The notes: generated by a model from the sequence alone, not told the origin. A stretch of DNA of 64,000 nt from Locusta migratoria (GCA_026315105.1 CM048745.1:153595323-153659322), one strand, 5' to 3'. Shown: positions 22,101 to 33,035, counted from the stretch's first letter. Translations and numbers: made by a program.

Positions 22101-22396
22101 CGTCGTCCACAGTTCCAATTTTTCCGAGGCATATTATTAGGTTTTTTAGCATTTTATATTTTTATGTGAGTGAGGAGCTGGCCCACTGCACAACCCCCAA
22201 CCTGGAGGACCAGGTAATTTCTATTCAAGGTTTTCTTCCTTTAGCCTTTGATAAGCCAATATCATACTACAAGGCAGCAGTTGCTGGTTTTGGTCCACCC
22301 CGGGTATTTTATTTCCCCGGTACCCACCATATCTGGTGAGCATTCCCCTATCCGCCACCTGGGGAGGTGCCCGATGGAAGACCAGCAAACTCCAAA
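19150..22396 (-). mobile_element. RTE-type LINE, apparently full length
   Basis: One ORF encoding endonuclease and RT. It has a roughly 260-bp 5' UTR (22133-22396) and a short 3' UTR ending near an A/T-rich 'aataataaaaaaaatatt' tail on the minus strand. The 5' side abuts a Helitron-like end at 22397. I could not fix the ends by a TSD. Other RTE relics lie at 52.8, 59.7 and 63.5 kb, but this is the only intact one. Confidence 0.8.
19235..22132 (-). CDS. RTE LINE ORF: APE endonuclease + reverse transcriptase
   Basis: 965 residues with no stop or frameshift, close to the usual length of about 1000 for RTE-type proteins. It nicks target DNA and reverse-transcribes the element RNA there. The endonuclease (about residues 20-260) shows 'FGCWNVQG', 'LSETKR' (Glu52), 'GVYAPTN', 'GDMNGRVG' (158-165), 'YTWQQ' and 'CGSDHYLV' (His253). 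RT (about 460-760) shows 'SPGPGNINMEFLK', 'CSNYRGI', 'CGFTAGRSCVDHIF', 'FIDLEKAYDTVP' with catalytic Asp, 'GLLQGCPMSPTLF' and 'LLFADDQVVIA' (Asp pair near 720). The C-terminus has the RTE signature 'LRWYGHVRRMEDSRIPK' and 'RRRGRPVTTW'. The start Met lies before 'PRKNW'. All catalytic residues I looked for are present. Confidence 0.93.
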   Translation of the reverse strand: MPRKNWNCGRRTGDEKRKMMFGCWNVQGISTKIDLLPAELDMFNIDVVVLSETKRKGKGEEELDNYVHIWSGVSKAVRAKAGVSIMIQKKWKKRITNWTFINERIITVEMTLFAREVVIIGVYAPTNDTKDKEKDAFWDTLRETIEKIPRRKELIIMGDMNGRVGIRESCKIVGKHGEAEYNDNGERLIDICAQFDLKITNTFFKHKDIHKYTWQQNTKELRSIIDYIIIRQTSSFKAADVRSYRGAQCGSDHYLVKMKSFWPWKNATNDTSNINKMNCSEKVQNVHFNIDSLQDESIRTFFKARMERTLDESFEGSTEEIYEYIKTKVKNVASEVLGIKENNPKRAAEWWSEEIETSVKEKRNAFVQWLNDKSEGTRSKYKEKKNEVEKKIRLAKNEAWERTCANVNSKLGFGRAKEAWSVLKALRQDTKGKSNLQLVTQKEWEEYFKKLLNEDRDEYLEEGTVEENEHHDDEIQISESEVLQVLRTGKNGKSPGPGNINMEFLKYGGDKIVKLILQLFNKMIHGDSVPKEMKLGYISTIFKKGDRKICSNYRGICVTNTLMRIFGKIIKNKLEKNFRTQQEQCGFTAGRSCVDHIFTLRQILEKHREKSKNVGLIFIDLEKAYDTVPRKLLWRALHMANINTSLIKIIEQMYKDNICQVKIGNTLSQKFRTSKGLLQGCPMSPTLFKIYIDICLRKWSQKCNSMGLEIRDGVYLHHLLFADDQVVIAQDGEDANYMCNQLAIAYKNWGLKINYQKTEYLTNDPHELRIEGKKIKKVNTFCYLGSILETEGKSDSEINKRISSGRKVIGMLNSVLWSRNVMNRTKKIIYKSIFESAVLYGAETWTINQKHSKKLKAVEMDFWRRSARISRKEKRRNTEIIKRMGIIERIDEVMDRKKLRWYGHVRRMEDSRIPKLVLEWQPEGRRRRGRPVTTWIKNVQLTMNRLGAEEEDTQDRHTWRNIVNN

Positions 22397-22849
22397 TCTA
22401 TATCTATTAATGTCAATGTCTGTTCGGTGTATGTTTATCACGTCTGAACCACAAGACATAAAGAGCTAAAAATTTGTACAGTTACTAATGTCTACGTGGG
22501 GAAGGCTTTACGCACGGTTTTATAGCGATCGGATAGCTATTTATCTATAATGTGAATGTCTGTTCGGTGTAAGCTTATCACTTCCGAACGACAAGACGCA
22601 GAGACTTAAATATTTGTACAGTTACTAATTTAAACCTGAGGAAGGTTTTAGGCACGGTTTTATAGCGATCTGATAGATACTTAGTAATTTGAAGAATATA
22701 ACGCGAAATGCGGAAAAATAATTACTCATTGAAAGTTATATTTACTCTTTGAAAATGGTTTTATTGGTTGCATTGTTGCTTAAGGGTTGATAATGATAAA
22801 AGGGTGGAGTATATTGGGATGGAAAGTTATCGGTGTATATAAAATTCTA

Positions 22850-22914
<65 letters not shown>

Positions 22915-23264
22915 ATATATCGCTCTGCACCGAAAACTACAGAACGCAAGCGAATGGTCTGTGTGTAATTGTTGTCCGAAGTCTCCCGTTGTACACCATA
23001 GCAATTCCATGGCGATACCTATAAGGGGATGGAAAATATGGTGGTTGAAAGTCTTCAAATTATAAAAAAATTCGGACTGAAGGCCAGCGATGACGTTTGC
23101 GACTCTATAGCAAGGAGGTTACATACAGAGAAACGTGATGCCACAGACCATATCTTTCGTCTATGCGTGCTACACTGTCTTCAGCTCTGTTTCTGTAAGG
23201 ATAAGCATACGAATAAGGAAATATAATCGACCAACACGCGAGCGGAGCCGCGGGTTTAAGCTAG
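22397..23264 (+). mobile_element. Helitron-like non-autonomous element, copy 1
   Basis: It starts with TC ('TCTATATCTATTAATGTCAA') after A and ends in CTAG before T. The end is preceded by a GC-rich hairpin 'gcggagccgc' within 'gagcggagccgcgggtttaa'. The body matches 43017-44101 and 58003-59267. The first about 135 bp are tandemly duplicated (near 22413 and 22548), as in copy 2 but not copy 3. It has no coding capacity. The Helitron assignment rests on the termini and on the insertion site seen for copy 2. Confidence 0.65.
22854..22912. repeat. (GT)29 microsatellite
   Basis: Lies inside Helitron copy 1. At the same place copies 2 and 3 have only a few GT units ('catgtgtatgtgtttc', 'cgtgtgtgtgtatgag'). 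Confidence 0.97.
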
Positions 23265-24596
23265 TTTACAATAAAATAACTTTTGGGAAAAATTCTTTAA
23301 AAAAATTTGTCGACGGTAAAATAAATCTTTTGCACCAGCTCCAAATTTCCTCCTTTTATATTCCCATTTTCCACGTTGTAGATATTCTGTATATTCGGAG
23401 ATAGTAGGTTCTGACCAATACATTTTACTTATTATACACGCGTAACAACGCCTCAGCTCGACAATATTCGTTGTCATAATGTTTGCTTTTAGTATTGTAT
23501 TCTACACTGCATCTGCTTCCGTAAACACGCGCTAGCGATGTTCACTTTGCACTGTAAAATTGAACTGTTGCAATACTGTACTGAACTGCAACGTAATTCA
23601 AACACCGTGGGGAAAAGCGAGAGGCTTAGAACGAAAAACTCAAAATTCTCTCGTGGACAAAGTTTCTTCTTGTTTCTAATAAATAACGTCGAATACCGAA
23701 TATTATAATTGTATTAAATAAACAAATAAGTTACATAAACCGTAATTAAACCAAGTCGTTAAAAATATCTGGGAGAGTGTAAACCTGTTATTTACATCTC
23801 TTTTCCTCCGCAGCTCGTGATGCTAACCATCAAGCTGACAAGTAGCCTTAAAAAGAAATAACAACGCATATCTGATTTACACTTCAATTAGCAACAAAGT
23901 AGCAGAAACGCTAAGGAAAGAAAAAAGGAAAAAATAAAAATATTTTGGAAGTGCACAGAATGTTGGTATACTACGCTTCTAAAACATGTTGCAGTATGTT
24001 ATTTATGCATAACATAGCATCACAAAGACGCTTCTTTGATAGAATGCGTTATACCGTAGCAAAGGAACGATATTCTTTCACATTGGGAAACACACTTTAA
24101 ATACGAGAACCTTTAAAGCTATGAAAAAGTTATTTCCGGTAATTTATTGTAACAAATCATATCTTAAATGACGCCTTTTCAAAAGTTCTTCAATATTCTG
24201 GGGCTTTCAAAAAGATTATATTCATATATCGTACGCTATAACGAAAGTGAGCACGAAATATGGATTTCGGTTTGCAATATGGCGGCTCAAAATTTCTGCT
24301 TGTCACGTGAAAACCAGGCCGCGTCTCATTGGCCACGTTCCACTCCAAGAAGCAAAAATCTAACATGCTGGATCCTTCGTTCCACGCTTCGCAGGCTAGT
24401 GGAATGTGGTATTCCACGCTGCGGTGTCACCACTTCCTCCTCCATGTGCGTTTCCACGTCCCTTGAGAGGACGGCTTTACGCTTGCACGTGGCATGCAAT
24501 ACTGTTCCAGAAATTGTATAAATATATATTCAAGAAACACAAATACGGTACATTTATGTGACAGCGGATGAGAATGCTAAAAAAATATACGACCTA
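23265..24596. repeat. unclassified repeat, tandem unit A
   Basis: It matches 24597-25900 in direct orientation over its whole length. Shared blocks include 'atctgggagagtgta', 'acataaaccgtaa', 'cctttaaagctatga' and 'tttctgcttgtcacgtga'. Offsets rise from about 1320 to 1420 along the unit because of indels. No protein was recognised. The last part carries E-box-like CACGTG and CCAAT-like sequences. Confidence 0.8.
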
Positions 24597-25950
24597 ATCA
24601 CTTTCGACCTAAAAATCATAAAACAAATTGTCAACAGTGAAATACATCATCTGCATCAGATCCACTTGTCTTGCTCTCTCTTATTTCCATTTTTCACGTT
24701 GTGCATATTCTGCATATTGGAATGACAGCCTTGCAGTTCCTTCGGGCATAATAGGTTCTGCCTGATACAACGCCTAAATTCGGCAATGTTCGTTGTGATA
24801 ATTTTTGCTTTTAGTAATCTACGTAATCACTGTTACTCGTGCACTGTATCTGCTTCCGTAACCCATGTTCTCTTTGCACTGTGAAACTGAACTATTCCAA
24901 CACTGTACTCATCTGCAACAGATTTCAAACACCGTGGCGAAAATCGAGTGACTTCTTGAAATTTATTGATTCCTGTGCTCTAGCACGAAAAACTCAACAA
25001 ATTCTCTCTTTGACAGAGTTTCTTCTTGTTTCTAATATATAACGTGGAATATCGGATATTATAATTGTATTAAATTAACAAATAAGTTACATAAACCGTA
25101 ACTGAACCAAATCCCTATAAATATCTGGGAGAGTGTATATGCAAACCTGTTATTTACACCCCTTTTCGTCCACAGCTTGTGATGCTAACCATCACGCCAA
25201 TACGTTGGTCTTAAAAAGAAATAAAACGAATATCGGATATAATACTTAATTTAGATAGACAGGACCAGAAACATTAAGGAAACAAAAAAGGAAAAACAAT
25301 GTTAGAGCAGTACACAGACGCAAACCTAGTGACCTAGAAACCACTACACCACAACAAACAACGCTACCAACTACGATACTTCTGCTCTCCATCCGGTTAT
25401 ATTGATTTTAGATGTACTACGCATCTATAACATGTTAGATATCTATGACAAACTATCACAAAGACGCTCCTGGCGATATACCCTAGTAAATGATCGATAG
25501 TCTTTCACGGCTTACAAATTATCACTGACACGTTAAATACGATGACCTTTAAAGCTATGAAAGTGTAATTTATTGTAATAAATCATATAGAAAACGACCC
25601 CTTTTCAGAAGTTCGTCAATTTTCTGACACTTTAAAAAAGATTATTTTGATAGATCGTACGCTACAACGAAAGAAGGCACGAAATACGGAGTTCGCAATA
25701 TGGTGGCTCAAAACTTCTGCTTGTCACGTGATAACGAGGTCGCTTCTCATTGGCCACGTACCACTCCACGAAGCAAAAATCTTACATGCCAGATCATTCA
25801 ATCCACGCTTCGCAGGGCAGTGGAACGTGGTATTCCACTTCCTCCTCCACGTGCGTTTCCACGTTCCGTGAGGGAACGTCATTAGGGGTACAGACACTGG
25901 GAGATTAGAACATGCCGTGACCTGAGAGTTTCATAATGTACGAGGGGAAA
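24597..25950. repeat. unclassified repeat, tandem unit B
   Basis: Diverged second copy of unit A. Its last 170 bp ('cacttcctcctccacgtgcg', 'cattaggggtacagac') also occur inverted near 33036-33210. No gene was recognised. Confidence 0.8.
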
Positions 25951-26176
25951 AAGGAGAGTTAGATAACCTGGTAATCACATTTAATTGCCCCCACAATCAC
26001 ACTGTCCCAGTACCCAATATTCCAGTGCCTAGCGTTTCCACAGCTTCGCCCATCATTACTTTTATCGTACGGGAGACCATCTACATGATTACAGGTTGTG
26101 TATACCTGCCACACCACGGTATGATCAGTTTTCTCCATCATTCCCACTGTCGTTGCAATCTTGGAAGGTCGTTCCA

Positions 26177-26254
26177 CCGCCCGGGAGTGGCCGAGCGCTC
26201 TACTGCTGCGGGGTGAGCGTCTGCTTCCCATCGTAGTGCTCCCTTGGGCATGTG

Positions 26255-26294
<40 letters not shown>

Positions 26295-26330
26295 TCCTTA
26301 ACGAAAGTAGTTTGTAAGTCTAGCCTGAGG
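26177..26330 (+). repeat. SINE with internal TG microsatellite
   Basis: Head 'gggagtggccgagcgctcta', degenerate box B, 'ccttgggcatg', then (TG)n at about 26255-26293 and 'aagtagtttgtaagtctagc'. The tail is diverged. Confidence 0.75.
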
Positions 26331-26459
26331 TCGCTCGCATATATTGTTGTCACGCGATAACTTCCGTGTTAGATTTTTTCAAATAATGAGATTTTGCACT
26401 TTTTTTATGTCTTTGTGCCAGACAAAGACACGTTTATACAAAAAATCGTTACTTTAATA

Positions 26460-27840
26460 CACTACTAGCCATTAAAATTGCTACACTAAGAAAAAATACA
26501 GATGATAAAGGCTATTCATCGGACAAATATATTATACTAGAACTGACATGTGATTACATTTTCACGCAGTTTGGGTGCACAGATACTGAGAAATCAGTAC
26601 CCAGAACAACCACCTCAGGCAGTAATAACGGCCTTAATACGCCCGGGAATTGCGTCAAACAGAGCTTGGATGGCGTGTACAGGTACAGATGGCCATGCAG
26701 CTTCAACATGATACCACAGTTCATCAAGAGTAGTGACTGGCGTATTATGACGAGCCAGTTGCTAGGCCACCATTGACCAGACGTTTTCAATCGGTGAGAG
26801 ATCTGGAGAATGAGCTGGTCAGGGCAGCAGTCGAACATTTCCCGTATCCAGAAAGGCCCGTACAGGATCTGCAACATGCAGTCCGGCATTATCCTGTTGA
26901 AATGTAGTGTTTCGCAGGGATCGAATTAAGGGTAGAGCCACGGGTCGTAACACATCTGATAGGTAACGACCACTGTTCAAGGTTCCGTCGATGCGAACAA
27001 GAGGTGACCGAGACGTGTACCCAATGGCAACCCGTACCATCACGCCGGGAGATGTGCCAGTATGGCGATGACGAATACACGCTTCCAATGTGCGTTCTCC
27101 GCGATATCGCCAAACACAGATGCGACCATCGCGATACTCTAAACAGAACCTGGATTCATCCTAAAACATTACGTTTTTACCATTCGTCCACCCATGTTCG
27201 TCGTTGCGTACACTATCGCAGTGTGATGCAGCGTCAAGGGTAACCGCAGCCATGGTCTTCGAGCTGATAGTCCATGCTGCTGCAAACGTCGTCGAACTGT
27301 TCGTGCACATGGTTGTTGTCTTGCAAACGTCCACATCTGTCGAGACGTGGCTGCACGATCCGTTACAGCCCTGCGGATAAGATGCTTGTCATCTCTACTG
27401 CTAGTGATACGAGGCCGATGGGATCCAGCACGGCGTTCCGTATTGCCCTCCAGAACCCACCGATTCCATATTCTGCTAACAGTCATTGGATCACGACCAA
27501 CGCGAGCAGCAATGTCGCGATACGATAAAGCGCAATCGCGATAGGCTACAATCCGACCTTTATCAAAGTCGGAAACGTGATGGTACGTATTTCTCCTCCT
27601 TATACGACGCATCATAACAACTTTTCACCAGGCAACGCCGATCAAATGTTGTTTTTATATGAGAAATCGGTTGGAAACTTTTCTGTCAAGAAGTTGTAGG
27701 TGTCGCCACCGGCGCTAATCTTGTGTGAATGCGCTGATAAGCTAACCATTTGCATATCGCAGCATCTTCTTCCTGTCGTTTAAATTTTGCGTCTGTAGCA
27801 CGTCATCTTCGTGGTGTAGCAGTTTTAATGGGCAGGAGTG
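26460..27840 (-). mobile_element. Tc1-like DNA transposon
   Basis: 1381 bp with 27-bp inverted repeats: 'cactactagccattaaaatt...' at the left, and the right end reads 'cactcctgcccattaaaact' in reverse complement, with 4 mismatches over 27. It is flanked by TA (26458-26459 and 27841-27842), the standard Tc1/mariner target duplication. The transposase is on the minus strand and broken, so the copy is not autonomous. Confidence 0.92.
26554..27615 (-). pseudogene. Tc1-like transposase, broken
   Basis: The N-terminal 148 residues (27169-27615) hold the helix-turn-helix DNA-binding part ('LSYRDIAARVGRDPMTVSRI' and a second 'TSRQ...ARTVRRRLQQHGLSAR' block). The catalytic part follows in other frames. 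It includes 'FQQDNAGLHVADPV' with a catalytic Asp (26819-27088) and, translated from 26740-26820, the '...SPIEN' block with the last acidic residue. At least two frameshifts separate the pieces. Confidence 0.88.
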
Positions 27841-27972
27841 TATTGCCATAGCATTATAAATTAGTATAAACATGATATGGTACATGTAATTTGCTAAACT
27901 TATAAATATTTCAACATGCAAAAAATTCACTAACTTTTTTGAGTCCAGTTACAACACCTGTGTCCGTAATAT

Positions 27973-28681
27973 TTATTGCAAGTGATGAATTAAGGTTAAC
28001 CACATTCCTTTTAACTCAACAGTTTCAGATACAAACTCCTGGCAAATAAGAACACTCGATGCTGTATGTTCTTTACAGATAGGGCTGAAACAATGGTGGC
28101 AGCGATGCTGTGTGAATCTGTTTTTCCTTTTAGGGCAGTAGTGACATCTTGTTTTTTCTCTTGATTTATTTTCTTCTTTAGCTGTCGGTAGTGTGCAAAT
28201 GTTTACAGCACCTTTTATTTTCTCCTTCAAGTGAAGAGATATCTTCAGAATCGACATGCGTAGGCTTTGGTAAGTTTCATACTCGATTCTGTGATGAATC
28301 TTCACCGTGGAAACAAGTCAATTGTCTTTACCTTATATGATAAAAAAATGTTCAAATGTTTGTAAAGTCTATGGGACTTAACTACGGGGTCATCAGTCCC
28401 TAAACTTACAACTACTTACAATTAAGGACGGCACAAATATCCATCCCTGAGGGGGGATTCGAAACCCCGACGGTAGTGGCCGTGCAGACCGTGACTGGAG
28501 CGCCTTAGTCCCCTCGGCCACCGCGGCCGGCCCTTATATGATATTTGAGCATTTATTACTCCTATGTTCAAAAAGCTGAAAAATAGTGTAAGACGGCAGC
28601 GGTTGCTTGTTCTTGAATTACAATATTTTGATTTCAAACGGTCGACAACAGCTACACCTCCTTTTGTGAGACTGTAGAATG
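27973..28681 (-). pseudogene. piggyBac-like transposase, C-terminal part
   Basis: It begins (at 28681, minus) with 'FYSLTKGGVAVVDRL', the block that normally reads KGGVDxxD and carries the last catalytic Asp. Here Ala replaces it. 'CRLTLFFSFLNIGVINAQI' follows, then a SINE insertion (28343-28531), then the C-terminal cysteine-rich domain 'CHYCPKRKNRFTQHRCHHC' with 'CKEH'. It ends with a stop at 27973. The catalytic N-terminal part lies at 30697-31863, beyond a 2-kb insertion. Confidence 0.85.
28343..28531 (-). repeat. SINE inserted in piggyBac relic
   Basis: Flanked by perfect 12-bp duplications ccttatatgata at 28331-28342 and 28532-28543. Box B is slightly decayed ('gggggattcgaaacccc'). Confidence 0.95.
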
Positions 28682-28685
28682 TAAT

Positions 28686-30696
28686 TATAACCCTACCCGT
28701 CCTACAACACCGGTTAGTAATATGATAATTAGAAAAATTACCCGTGTGCCTAATTATCTTAATTTGGTGGAAGAGCTATCGGTAATGAAGCCGATGATGT
28801 AGTGGAGGCTATAACCGGAACGTTGCTGCACCTCTTTGGTAAACAACAACGATCGATAAGAATAAAAAAAGTGGAAGGTAAAATTTGGAATAAAAGTATT
28901 AATGTTTAAATGAAAAAAATTGCGGAACAAACGGAACACAGGGATTAATTTGGAAAAAAGTGAATAACTTATTGATTTACGGTCGCAGCTCGATGTTGGA
29001 GCTAATAATTTGGTGGGATGTCAATAATGGCAAAGTTAATTAAAAACGTGAAAAATTACGTAAAATTTGGGTGGGCAGAAAATCAGAGTGTGCGCGTCAA
29101 ATTCGGTACAAAAGGCACTGACAATATACTAATTACTGAGAAACAGTTCACTAACACAGGGTTCAACGTAAGACAGCGAAATGCAAGCCATAGACGCGCA
29201 AATGCAACATGCAGCAAATCATGCAAAACTCTCACCTTAATACTTACTATTTACAGTTTCAAATAATTAATTGTTTATATAAGTACAAGAAATTATTCTA
29301 CTGCGAGTATACCATGCGCTTTAGCAATAATCAAGTTGTAACTGAACTATTAACTGTACTAATGGCAAGCTCAAAAATTAATTAATGACTTGTCGTGCTA
29401 ACACTGAATACTTAGAAAAGAACCATTTAACCTTCTGATTAACTTTTACTATTTCTTTAATCAGGAATTATTAGCATTCAAATACTTGTAAACAATTACT
29501 ATTCTCACTAGTCAGTATTTGCAAGTTAAAGCAAACTTTACCTCAAAATAATATGCAGTGGAAAACAATTATCCTTTTACACTGTTATTGAAATATCTCT
29601 TGAAATTGAAAGTTAATCTAGCAGTTTCTTTCAACTTAGCAAACCTATTGATCAGCAACACTGGCATAAGCTACATTTAGTAATACTTTTCTGAACGCAT
29701 TTTTTATTAACGACTGTCACATTGTCTTTAATGACTCTGATTTTTAGTTTTCTATAACTTTGTGAATATTCTCGGAAAAACAATGGATGAGGAAGGAACT
29801 TGTCTGGACAATGACTATGGGTAATGATTTTTAAACACAGGTTCACAAATAACAGTGTTCGCTATTGAACAATCATCACTAATACGCTGGTTAGCTGTAC
29901 ATGCAGGACAGGTCTTATTGAATTTGGTGTGCGACGTGGTGCTGCTGATTGAAGACTGTTCGCACTTAACAATTGGCAAACAAAAAAATGTTCAAATGTT
30001 TGTTAAGCTTATGGGACTTAACTACGAGGTCATCAGTCCCTAAACTTACAAACTACTTATGAACTACTTACGAACTAGGACGGCACAAATATCCATGCCC
30101 GAGGGGGGATTCGAACCCCCGACCGTAGTGGCCGTGCTGACCGCGACTGGAGCGCCTCAGTCACCTCGGCCACCTCGGCCGGCATTGGCAAACACAGGCT
30201 CCTCTTGGCGACGAATGTTAATTACAATTTAGGGCCCACAACATTCCTCTTGATGCATTTATTAATTATCTGAGCTGTGGCCGTATGAATAAATAATATT
30301 GCCTCTTCGCCGTCTCCTCCACTAGTGCCAATCCACGTACTTTTTCCGTACACCACTGAGCGCACCGTCTGTCCGCCGCTACTTCTCAACAACGACTCCT
30401 CCTCGTTGTGCGCCTCTGCGCTACCAGCGATAAAAAAACTCCCTACTCAAAGATGATTCTATACAATAGCAAAGCCCTCGCTAACCCAGCGTGTCTACTA
30501 CATTTACAATATTTTTGACATATATGGAAATTAGCAGGACAATGCAAATATATCACAGAAACAAAATATACAAATACATAATAAATTACAGAAAATACAA
30601 ATAATGAGGAAAAATACATAAAGCATCGTTTTATATATCACCCTGTACGCACACATGACTGGAAAGCACCGTTGGTCACTGTGTTGTTGTGTCACA
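28686..30696. mobile_element. 2.0-kb insertion of unknown class in piggyBac relic
   Basis: Removing it joins the two halves of the piggyBac-like transposase with no amino acid lost. It is flanked by TAAT on both sides (28682-28685 and 30697-30700; the repeat could also be read as TAA). The ends are 'tataaccctacccg' and 'gttgttgtgtcaca'. They are not inverted repeats of each other. Read on the minus strand it begins TGTGACAC and has a TATA-like 'gatatataaaacg' near 30635, which suggests an LTR or LTR-derived sequence. No protein was recognised. A SINE was later inserted at 29983-30183. Confidence 0.7.
29983..30183 (-). repeat. SINE
   Basis: Full-length, minus orientation, flanked by attggcaaaca at 29972-29982 and 30184-30194. 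Confidence 0.95.
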
Positions 30697-31863
30697 TAAT
30701 GACTTGAGATTTGTTCGCTCCGCCACTGTCAGCGTCTATAGCATCGTCGCTGTGCATGGTGGATAACATTAGATCATTCTCTTTCTGTTTCTTTTATGGG
30801 ACCTATGAGCAAATCAGGCAGTTGTTGCTTCGTTTTTCTCCAAATGAGAATATGCTGCTGTCCAGTTGCCTACACTTGACGTCCAGAAGTTCCGGTGGAA
30901 TTTATTTTTTATTCTTCCGTAGAGTACCTACTATTGGGAGTCGATGATTGGCGTACATTTTGTTAACCAATGGTGTAGATGTAAAATAATTATCCATCGT
31001 CACGTTTCCGCCTGTTGAGTCAATCGGTCGAATCAATCCTAACACGACATTCTATGCATCATTGGGTACTTGATATGGCCCAGTAGGCTGTTTGCCTGCA
31101 CCGACACTACAGCTCTTTTTGCAAACATCCACAAAATCGTCAAATAATTCTCTAGCTCTAGTAGGTACCAGATTACTTATTTCCTTTTTCTGAGCTCTCA
31201 TAGATCCGTCGTCAAAACATACAGCTTGGAGAAGTTTTCTCATAGTTACAAGAAAGAAATCCGGTGCAGTCCTATCACTGGTGCAAAGCTCACCAGTATT
31301 GAAATGCTGTGCCTTTTTCAGTCCTGCGACGTATAATTCACCAAATAAGGCATATAATTCTTCAAAAATCTGTCTCCGTCAATAATATTCTGCCAATCTG
31401 TCAAGTTCGTGGTTTGAGTATTCCACAATTCGATCAATTACACTGTCTGGAAAAAATAATATCCAGCACTCCAAAATTGTTTTGGAATTTTTTTTTATTT
31501 TTTTATTTTTATTTATTTATTTATTTATTTATTTATTTTTTATTTTATTTTATTTTATTTTTTTTTTTTTTTGCAAGTCCCTCACACCTGGAAGCTGTGT
31601 TACAATATTCTGACGGGCAGTTTTGATGGAGGTATGTGTTGCTTCAACCGTTTTGTTATTCCATCCTTACCGAGAAAAGTTTCACGATCTGTATATTGAG
31701 AAACAACTGTAGAAGAAGTATCAGATTCGTTGTCAGACTAGTCTGTTGCGGTACTGATCTCTTTATGCTCAAACGGTGCGTCAGTATCTGATGACAGACG
31801 CTCTATGTGAATATCCTCGTCTAGTGGATCATTTAGTCGCATCAATATCTTTTCCTCTGACAT
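30697..31863 (-). pseudogene. piggyBac-like transposase, N-terminal and catalytic part
   Basis: piggyBac transposases cut and paste at TTAA. From the Met at 31863 an acidic N-terminus ('LNDPLDEDIHIERL') is followed by 'FLGKDGITKR', by 'NIVTQLPGVRDL' in another frame, and then by the middle domain ('AVCFDDGSMRAQKKE', 'ARELFDDFVD'). Near 31000 is 'GNVTMDNYFTSTPLVNKMY', with a catalytic Asp of the family. The end is 'LSTMHSDDAID...KSQVIM' at the 2-kb insertion. Several stops and frameshifts and an A/T-rich tract (31491-31573) interrupt it. Confidence 0.87.
31491..31573. repeat. T/A low-complexity tract
   Basis: Runs of T with interspersed A ('tttatttatttatttattta') inside the piggyBac relic. 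Confidence 0.95.
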
Positions 31864-32654
31864 GACGCCTTCCCTGCAAAGTTTTATATATTTTCATACC
31901 CGACAGAGAATGCCATGTACTCTGTATAAATAATGGCTTCATTCAATTCGTAAAACCTAATAGGAATACTTACTTTGATTATAAAAGACGTTAACGTACG
32001 CTGAACACTTTCAGGAGAAAACAAACGTACAAGCAACAGATTAAAAGTGAAGCAAGGCGGTATTCCACGAAAGAAGAAGTAATTGTGACGTACAGAATCT
32101 CGTTATACAATAAAATCTAACACTGCGCGGAAGCTATTGTTGAAATTTAACTATCTAGTCAAAGATTAATTGGAGTTCAGGATATGAAAGAATGCTTTAC
32201 TATCTACTCAGTTCATTAGCTTTTAAATGTGATGGTATATTTTACTAGAAAAATAAATGTTATATTTTGATAACGACACGAGTGATGGTGGTCTAGGGAA
32301 TTATGGCACCGCCACTGCCTTCGTGATAAACACAGGCCTTAGCACAGTATTGGCGGAACAGAATCGGCCGTTTCATTGAGTCGGTCGCCAGGGCTCGCAA
32401 GCGTCTGTTAATGTTAAATTTCGTGTTATTTTTTATTGGAATCTGGCCTAGAAGCTTCTGTATCCCGGACTGCAAAATCTAAGGTAATTATTATAAAGAG
32501 GAGTATATTCCAAAGTTTTCTTTCCTTTCTGATGGATATTAAAAGATATTCATAAAGAAGTTCCTAGTGTAGTGATAAAGCAGAGAGGATTTTGCATCCA
32601 ACATTTTCCTGATTATCTGATTATTCGAGAAAGAATAGTAACCGGACCGTCCGT
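31864..32654. other. unassigned sequence
   Basis: Upstream of the piggyBac relic. The terminal repeat of that element could not be located. Nothing else was recognised. Confidence 0.35.
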
Positions 32655-32884
32655 ATGGTACGTAATTGTTAACATCTTCCTTTTTATGAGGTACAAAAAG
32701 CGTGGATGTTGTGGCGTAACGTCAGCGCCACACGCCAGACGCAAGAGAACGATCATTGAGAAGGCAGCGGATGACGTCCGACAGCCTATCGCATGCCGGC
32801 GGAGAGACACGCGCCCTCTACAAGCTGCTATATCTAGGCTGACATCCGTCAAAACTCGGCTACAAACTAGGTCTCAGCGCAGCG
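32655..32884. repeat. direct repeat, copy 1 (possible LTR fragment)
   Basis: Matches 33327-33592 in direct orientation: 'tatggtacgtaattgttaac', 'cgccacacgccagacgcaag', 'agctgctatatctagg'. Confidence 0.75.
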
Positions 32885-33035
32885 TACAGAAGAGGACACC
32901 AACATAGAACAGTGATGTCACAGCACTCAGTGTGCGCTACCAACCAGTCCACCCCAACTCAGAAATTTTGGAAAGAAGGTTTGGAAACGCTAGGCACTGG
33001 AGTACTGGGCTTATGTGGGTTCTGGGAGTTCTCTA

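Noticed and set aside
19260..22339. Several hydrophobic plus-strand frames, some over 140 codons
   Set aside because: Antisense shadows of the intact RTE LINE ORF on the minus strand.
27274..27544. Plus-strand frames over the Tc1-like transposase
   Set aside because: Antisense shadows of the transposase coding strand.
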